A stretch of DNA of 64,000 nucleotides from Qipengyuania sp. JC766 (GTDB lineage Bacteria; Pseudomonadota; Alphaproteobacteria; Sphingomonadales; Sphingomonadaceae): positions 2,118,001 through 2,182,000 of the forward strand of contig NZ_JBFEFL010000001.1 of NCBI RefSeq assembly GCF_040717445.1. The letters are read 5' to 3'. The position numbers and the translations under genes were made by a program. The notes beneath the pieces were generated by a model, which did no database searches, had not been told where the DNA came from, and saw only the letters and a list, made by a program, of their open reading frames with translations. Shown piece by piece: positions 60,780 through 64,000 of this stretch (its first letter is position 1; the number at the start of each line of letters is the position of its first letter).

Positions 60780-61211
60780 TCAAGCGGTGGCGATATAGTC
60801 GCGCATCGCTTTTGCTTCCTGCTCGACTTCGACGATGCGCGACTTGACGAGGTCGCCGATGGAAATGAACCCGACCATGTGCTCCCCCTCCATCACCGGC
60901 AGGTGGCGGATCCTGCGACGTGTCATCAGGCCCAGCGCGTCATCGACACTGGTCTGCCGGTCCACGGTGATCGCGGGCGCGGTCATGACGCCGCCGACCT
61001 TCTTCGCAAGGCAGTCCGTCCCTTCTTCCGCGAGGCGATAGACGACATCGCGTTCGGAAAAGATGCCGACGACCTTGCCGGCGCGAGTGACCGGCATCGC
61101 CCCGATCCGCCGCTTGGCCAGGATCGCGATCGCTTCCCCCACGGGCGAATCGACGCTGCACACCACGATTTCAGAGCTGGCCCGGTTTCCCGTCAGTTTG
61201 CCGATATCCAT
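60780..61211 (-). CDS. Tandem CBS-domain protein
   Basis: A 143-aa protein with only two CBS domains (about 16-70 and 80-138: MPVTRAGKVVGIFSERD; LPVMEGEHMVGFISIGD). Such proteins bind adenine nucleotides and regulate other proteins. ATG 61211 has GGAGAT upstream. Follows no operon neighbour closely except erpA 31 nt downstream. Confidence 0.92.
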   Translation of the reverse strand: MDIGKLTGNRASSEIVVCSVDSPVGEAIAILAKRRIGAMPVTRAGKVVGIFSERDVVYRLAEEGTDCLAKKVGGVMTAPAITVDRQTSVDDALGLMTRRRIRHLPVMEGEHMVGFISIGDLVKSRIVEVEQEAKAMRDYIATA

Positions 61212-61313
61212 GCTTTCATCTCCTTTCCCGGAAAGCAGGATGCCACACGAACCTTCCGAATGCGAATCCCGGGCGCCCTTGAACAGCGGGCGGTCTGCCG
61301 CCATTGGAGAGGC

Positions 61314-61616
61314 ATGAGCAAAGGTTCCCCGCTCGACGATCCGGAAAAGGCCGCCCACGCATGGGCGCGCTATCGTCGCATCATGCGATTCATGCTGATC
61401 CTGACGATCGGCGTGGTCGTGCTCGCGATGGCGGTTCTCTACGACGGGCAGAGCGAGGCGTCGGTCCACTATTACATCGCGGCCGCGCTCGGCATCGGGT
61501 TCACGATGCTGGTCGCCTCAGCACTGATGGGTCTGGTGTTCCTGTCCAACGGAACCGGCCATGACGAGGCGGTCCGGGACGAAAGCGAGAAGCCTAGGCG
61601 CAAGCGCCGTTACTAG
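61314..61616 (+). CDS. Small two-helix membrane protein
   Basis: A 100-aa protein of unknown family. Two hydrophobic segments (about 25-43 and 55-76) with a charged N-terminus and a Lys/Arg-rich end (KPRRKRRY), so both termini are probably cytoplasmic. GGAGAGG precedes ATG 61314. It converges on the ferredoxin gene with the stops overlapping by four bases. Confidence 0.78.
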   Translation: MSKGSPLDDPEKAAHAWARYRRIMRFMLILTIGVVVLAMAVLYDGQSEASVHYYIAAALGIGFTMLVASALMGLVFLSNGTGHDEAVRDESEKPRRKRRY

Positions 61617-62005
61617 GTGTCTTCGGGATTCTTCAGCCGGAACCGTTCGACCGGCTTACCCTCGATCAAGTGCTCCTGGATCACCGTTTCGAGCGCTTCT
61701 TCGTCCATCGAATGATACCAGACATTGTCCGGCCACACGACGGCGACCGGACCCATCGCGCAGATCTGCAGGCAGTCCGCCTTGGTCCGCTGCACGCCGC
61801 CGGTCCCGTCTCCCCGCTTCGGGCCGGCGAGCCCGAGCTCCTTGAGCCGCCGCTTCAGGAAGTTCCAGGCGGCCGTGCCCTCCTCGCGCGAACAGCATTT
61901 CTGCTTGTCCGAAACGGAACACAGGAAGATGTGCCGCTCGAGGTCCGGGCCCGCCACCTTGGCGTAGGCCTTCTGCGCTTTCTCCAGCGAGGATCGCTTG
62001 CTCAT
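61613..62005 (-). CDS. Thioredoxin-like [2Fe-2S] ferredoxin
   Basis: A 130-aa protein with the thioredoxin-like ferredoxin pattern: FLCSVSDKQKCCSREEG and ADCLQICAMGPVAVVWPDNVWYHSM. Cys29, Cys37 (or Cys38), Cys78 and Cys82 fit the four ligands. Related proteins occur with hydrogenases and CbiW-like enzymes; here there is no such context. It overlaps the S9 peptidase gene by four bases. Confidence 0.9.
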   Translation of the reverse strand: MSKRSSLEKAQKAYAKVAGPDLERHIFLCSVSDKQKCCSREEGTAAWNFLKRRLKELGLAGPKRGDGTGGVQRTKADCLQICAMGPVAVVWPDNVWYHSMDEEALETVIQEHLIEGKPVERFRLKNPEDT

Positions 62006-64000
62006 TCGTCGACCGCTGCCGCGCCATCCCGGTTAAGCCAGCGGTCGAGCCAGGCGAACACCGTCCGGTGCCATTGCAGCGAATTCTCGGCACCCAGCAC
62101 CCAGTGGTTCTCATCCGGGAAGACGAGGAGCTGCGCCGGAACGCTCTGCTGCTGCAGCGCGGTGAAGCTGGCGAGGCCCTGCGTGTAGGGAACGCGGAAG
62201 TCCTTCTCGCCCGTGATGACAAGCATCGGCGTCTTCCACTTGTGGACGTGGTTCACCGGGTTCCACTTCTCGTAGGTTTCCTTCTGCGCGGCGTAGGAGC
62301 CGCCGAAGTCCCAGCGCGGAAACCACAATTCCTCGGTCGTGTAGTAGAAGCTGCGCATGTCGAACAGGCCGTCATGCTGCACCAGGCAGTCGAACCGGTC
62401 GGGCCAGTTGCCCGCGATCCAGTTCATCATGTAGCCGCCATAGGACGCCCCCATCGCGCAGGCCCGCTCCCCGTCGATCTGGCTGTCGAGCGCCAGCGCC
62501 GCGGCCAGGCCCTTCTGAAGATCTTCCAAAGGCTTGCCGCCCCAGTCGCGGTTGATGCTGTCCGTGAAGGCTTGGCCGTATCCGGTCGAACCGTGGAAAT
62601 CGACCGAGATGACGGCATAGCCCTGGCTGGCAAGTACGCGCGGATTCCAGCGGGTGGACCACCCGTCGTTGAAGGAGCCCTGCGGTCCGCCGTGGACGTA
62701 CAGGATCGCCGGCATTTCGCCGTCGAAATCCTCCAGCTTCGTGATCTGGCCCCAGACCGTGTCGCCATTCGCGCCCGCGAACGAGAAGCGGCGCGTCACG
62801 ACGGAGGCGAGTTCGCCCACGCGCGACTTGGCGATCATGGATACGGGCATCGCCTGTTCGAAATTGGTCGAGAGGAACAGCTCGGGCGGTGCGCCGATAG
62901 AATCCTGCGTGAAGAGCAGCCTGTCGCCGGCAAGCGGCATGACATTGCCGATATGCGCCTCGTTGCCGGCCATGAGATCGAGTTCGGTCACTTCGCCGGA
63001 GCGCGGATCGATCCGGTAGGCCGGCGTGTCGAGCACGCTCTGCGCGGTGGCGATGAGGTAGCGCGAGTCCCGCGTCCATGCGAGCGAACCGAAGGACCGG
63101 TCGAAACGCTGCGTGAGGGGACGGACCTCGCCCGTCTGCAGGTCGCGCAACTGGACCACCATCCGGTCCGCTTCGTATCCCGGCCGCGCCATGGCGAGAT
63201 AGGCCAGGTAACGACCGTCGGGCGAAGGGGTCGGCGCGGCATCCGTCGCGGCGTTCGCCTCGGTGACGTTGGAAGCGATTCCCGTGGTCGTATCGAGCTG
63301 CCAGATGTCGAGATTGGTCGACAGCGGCTCGTCCGCGCCGCTCTGCCGCGCGACGAACCACAGGTTCTGACCTGACGGCGACCACGCGATGTCCTCCGGC
63401 CCACCGAAGGGCTTCGTCGGGGTGTCGCCGGAAAATGCGCCGCCCATGATCCGGGCATCCGCCGGCATGGGGTTGGCAAGGCCGTTGGGCGTCACGTCGT
63501 AAACGAAAACGCGGTTGTAATGGCCGGGCGTCTTCCACTGGTCCCAATGCCGCACGAACCCTTCGTCCGCATCGTAGAGACGGCCGGTTCCCACTGTCTC
63601 CATGTCGCCGGAGTCCTCGCCAGCGCATGCGATATCCGTGCATTCGCGCGGGAATTCGCCGAACAGGGCGATCCTGTCGCCCGAGGGCGAAAGCTTGAAA
63701 CCGTCGACCGATCCGCCCGGCGCCCCGACGAGCACCGGCGCGCCGATCCGGCCGCTGGCGTTCGGCGTCACGCGCCAGACGCGGACGGGACCGGCGGAAC
63801 CGTCGGACTGCGTGCTGCCGTTGGACAGGAAATAGAGGTCGAGGCCGGCACCAAATTCAAGCGATCGCGCATCGCTCGGCAGGGCCAGCGGCACGGGCTT
63901 GCTGTCCGCCTCATTCAGGTTCTGGAGGAAATAGGCGCGCGTCCGGTCGTAGCTCTGCGGATCGGTATTCGTGACCGCATACACGACGTAGCGGCCGTCC
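62002..64000 (-). CDS. S9 family prolyl oligopeptidase / dipeptidyl peptidase (N-terminus outside window)
   Basis: Serine peptidase, at least 666 aa; the gene runs off the right edge. A beta-propeller with repeated strands such as SPSGDRIALFG, SPDGRYLAYLA and TRDSRYLIATAQ comes first. The alpha/beta hydrolase domain carries the nucleophile in GASYGGYMM and the His in DENHW. The edge sequence reads DGRYVVYAV, part of another propeller strand, so a GTG at 63984 is not the start. It probably degrades peptides in the periplasm. Confidence 0.93.
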   Translation of the reverse strand, partial: DGRYVVYAVTNTDPQSYDRTRAYFLQNLNEADSKPVPLALPSDARSLEFGAGLDLYFLSNGSTQSDGSAGPVRVWRVTPNASGRIGAPVLVGAPGGSVDGFKLSPSGDRIALFGEFPRECTDIACAGEDSGDMETVGTGRLYDADEGFVRHWDQWKTPGHYNRVFVYDVTPNGLANPMPADARIMGGAFSGDTPTKPFGGPEDIAWSPSGQNLWFVARQSGADEPLSTNLDIWQLDTTTGIASNVTEANAATDAAPTPSPDGRYLAYLAMARPGYEADRMVVQLRDLQTGEVRPLTQRFDRSFGSLAWTRDSRYLIATAQSVLDTPAYRIDPRSGEVTELDLMAGNEAHIGNVMPLAGDRLLFTQDSIGAPPELFLSTNFEQAMPVSMIAKSRVGELASVVTRRFSFAGANGDTVWGQITKLEDFDGEMPAILYVHGGPQGSFNDGWSTRWNPRVLASQGYAVISVDFHGSTGYGQAFTDSINRDWGGKPLEDLQKGLAAALALDSQIDGERACAMGASYGGYMMNWIAGNWPDRFDCLVQHDGLFDMRSFYYTTEELWFPRWDFGGSYAAQKETYEKWNPVNHVHKWKTPMLVITGEKDFRVPYTQGLASFTALQQQSVPAQLLVFPDENHWVLGAENSLQWHRTVFAWLDRWLNRDGAAAVDE

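Noticed and set aside
1-64000. Long antisense open frames opposite most genes
   Set aside because: High third-position GC removes stop codons from opposite frames; none has family motifs, signal peptides or ribosome sites.

Overview
The window is GC-rich, densely coded bacterial DNA with no rRNA, tRNA, IS element, prophage or CRISPR array that I could recognise. The gene families, the order of the partition and origin genes, the many GTG/TTG starts and the 4-nt gene overlaps point to an alphaproteobacterium of the order Sphingomonadales, probably Erythrobacteraceae. The order is well supported by content; the family is inference from general resemblance. About 70 protein genes are called, two of them cut by the window edges (an alkaline phosphatase at the left, an S9 peptidase at the right).

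The main result is that the window very likely contains the chromosomal replication origin. At 52837-53161 a 325-nt gap separates hemE (leftward) from ppsR/DUF299 (rightward). This is the position and flanking order (hemE - origin - RP001/DUF299 - maf - aroE - coaE - dnaQ) known for Caulobacter and Rickettsia. The gap holds an AT-rich stretch, DnaA-box-like sites and five GANTC (CcrM-type) sites. Eight to ten kb to its left are mnmE-mnmG-rsmG-parA-parB with three parS palindromes. Genes next to the gap diverge from it, as expected at an origin.

Layout. 1-8054: alkaline phosphatase, exonuclease III and ribA, psd, a beta-helix protein, a three-gene SPFH / ribbon-helix-helix / small membrane protein operon with a striking AT-rich palindrome in front of it, and recQ. 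8192-13409: small lipoproteins and a compact acyl-CoA catabolic operon (acyl-CoA dehydrogenase, class III CoA-transferase, thiolase, MaoC/FAS1-like dehydratase). 13406-22494: ppk2, phhA, small envelope proteins, uppP, an M13 peptidase, an MsbA-like ABC exporter and phaZ. 22528-29050 (leftward): hemB, two tandem GNAT acetyltransferases, a fused membrane/spermidine-synthase-like protein and a gamma-carbonic anhydrase, all overlapping or touching, with an M23 peptidase upstream. 29203-34028: Suv3-like helicase, S4 protein, ferredoxin fdxA, YihY protein and carD, the last with a structured leader. 34142-41154: GIN-domain and other lipoproteins, threonylcarbamoyl-AMP synthase, a long acyl-CoA dehydrogenase, a sugar dehydrogenase-like protein, free-methionine sulfoxide reductase and a Tyr-rich glycine-zipper protein.

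41209-58700 is the origin region: parB, parA, rsmG, mnmG, mnmE, DUF6489, a dienelactone hydrolase and an FMN glutamate-synthase-like protein (rightward), a BLUF photoreceptor just behind rho, hemJ, hemE, oriC, ppsR, maf, aroE, coaE, dnaQ, hpf, ptsN, a thioesterase and DUF1491. 58896-64000: a SleB-type cell-wall hydrolase, a second exonuclease III, erpA, a CBS protein, a small membrane protein, a thioredoxin-like [2Fe-2S] ferredoxin and the S9 peptidase. Functions cluster around replication and segregation, haem synthesis (hemB, hemJ, hemE), tRNA modification (mnmE, mnmG, Sua5), envelope maintenance and CoA-ester metabolism.
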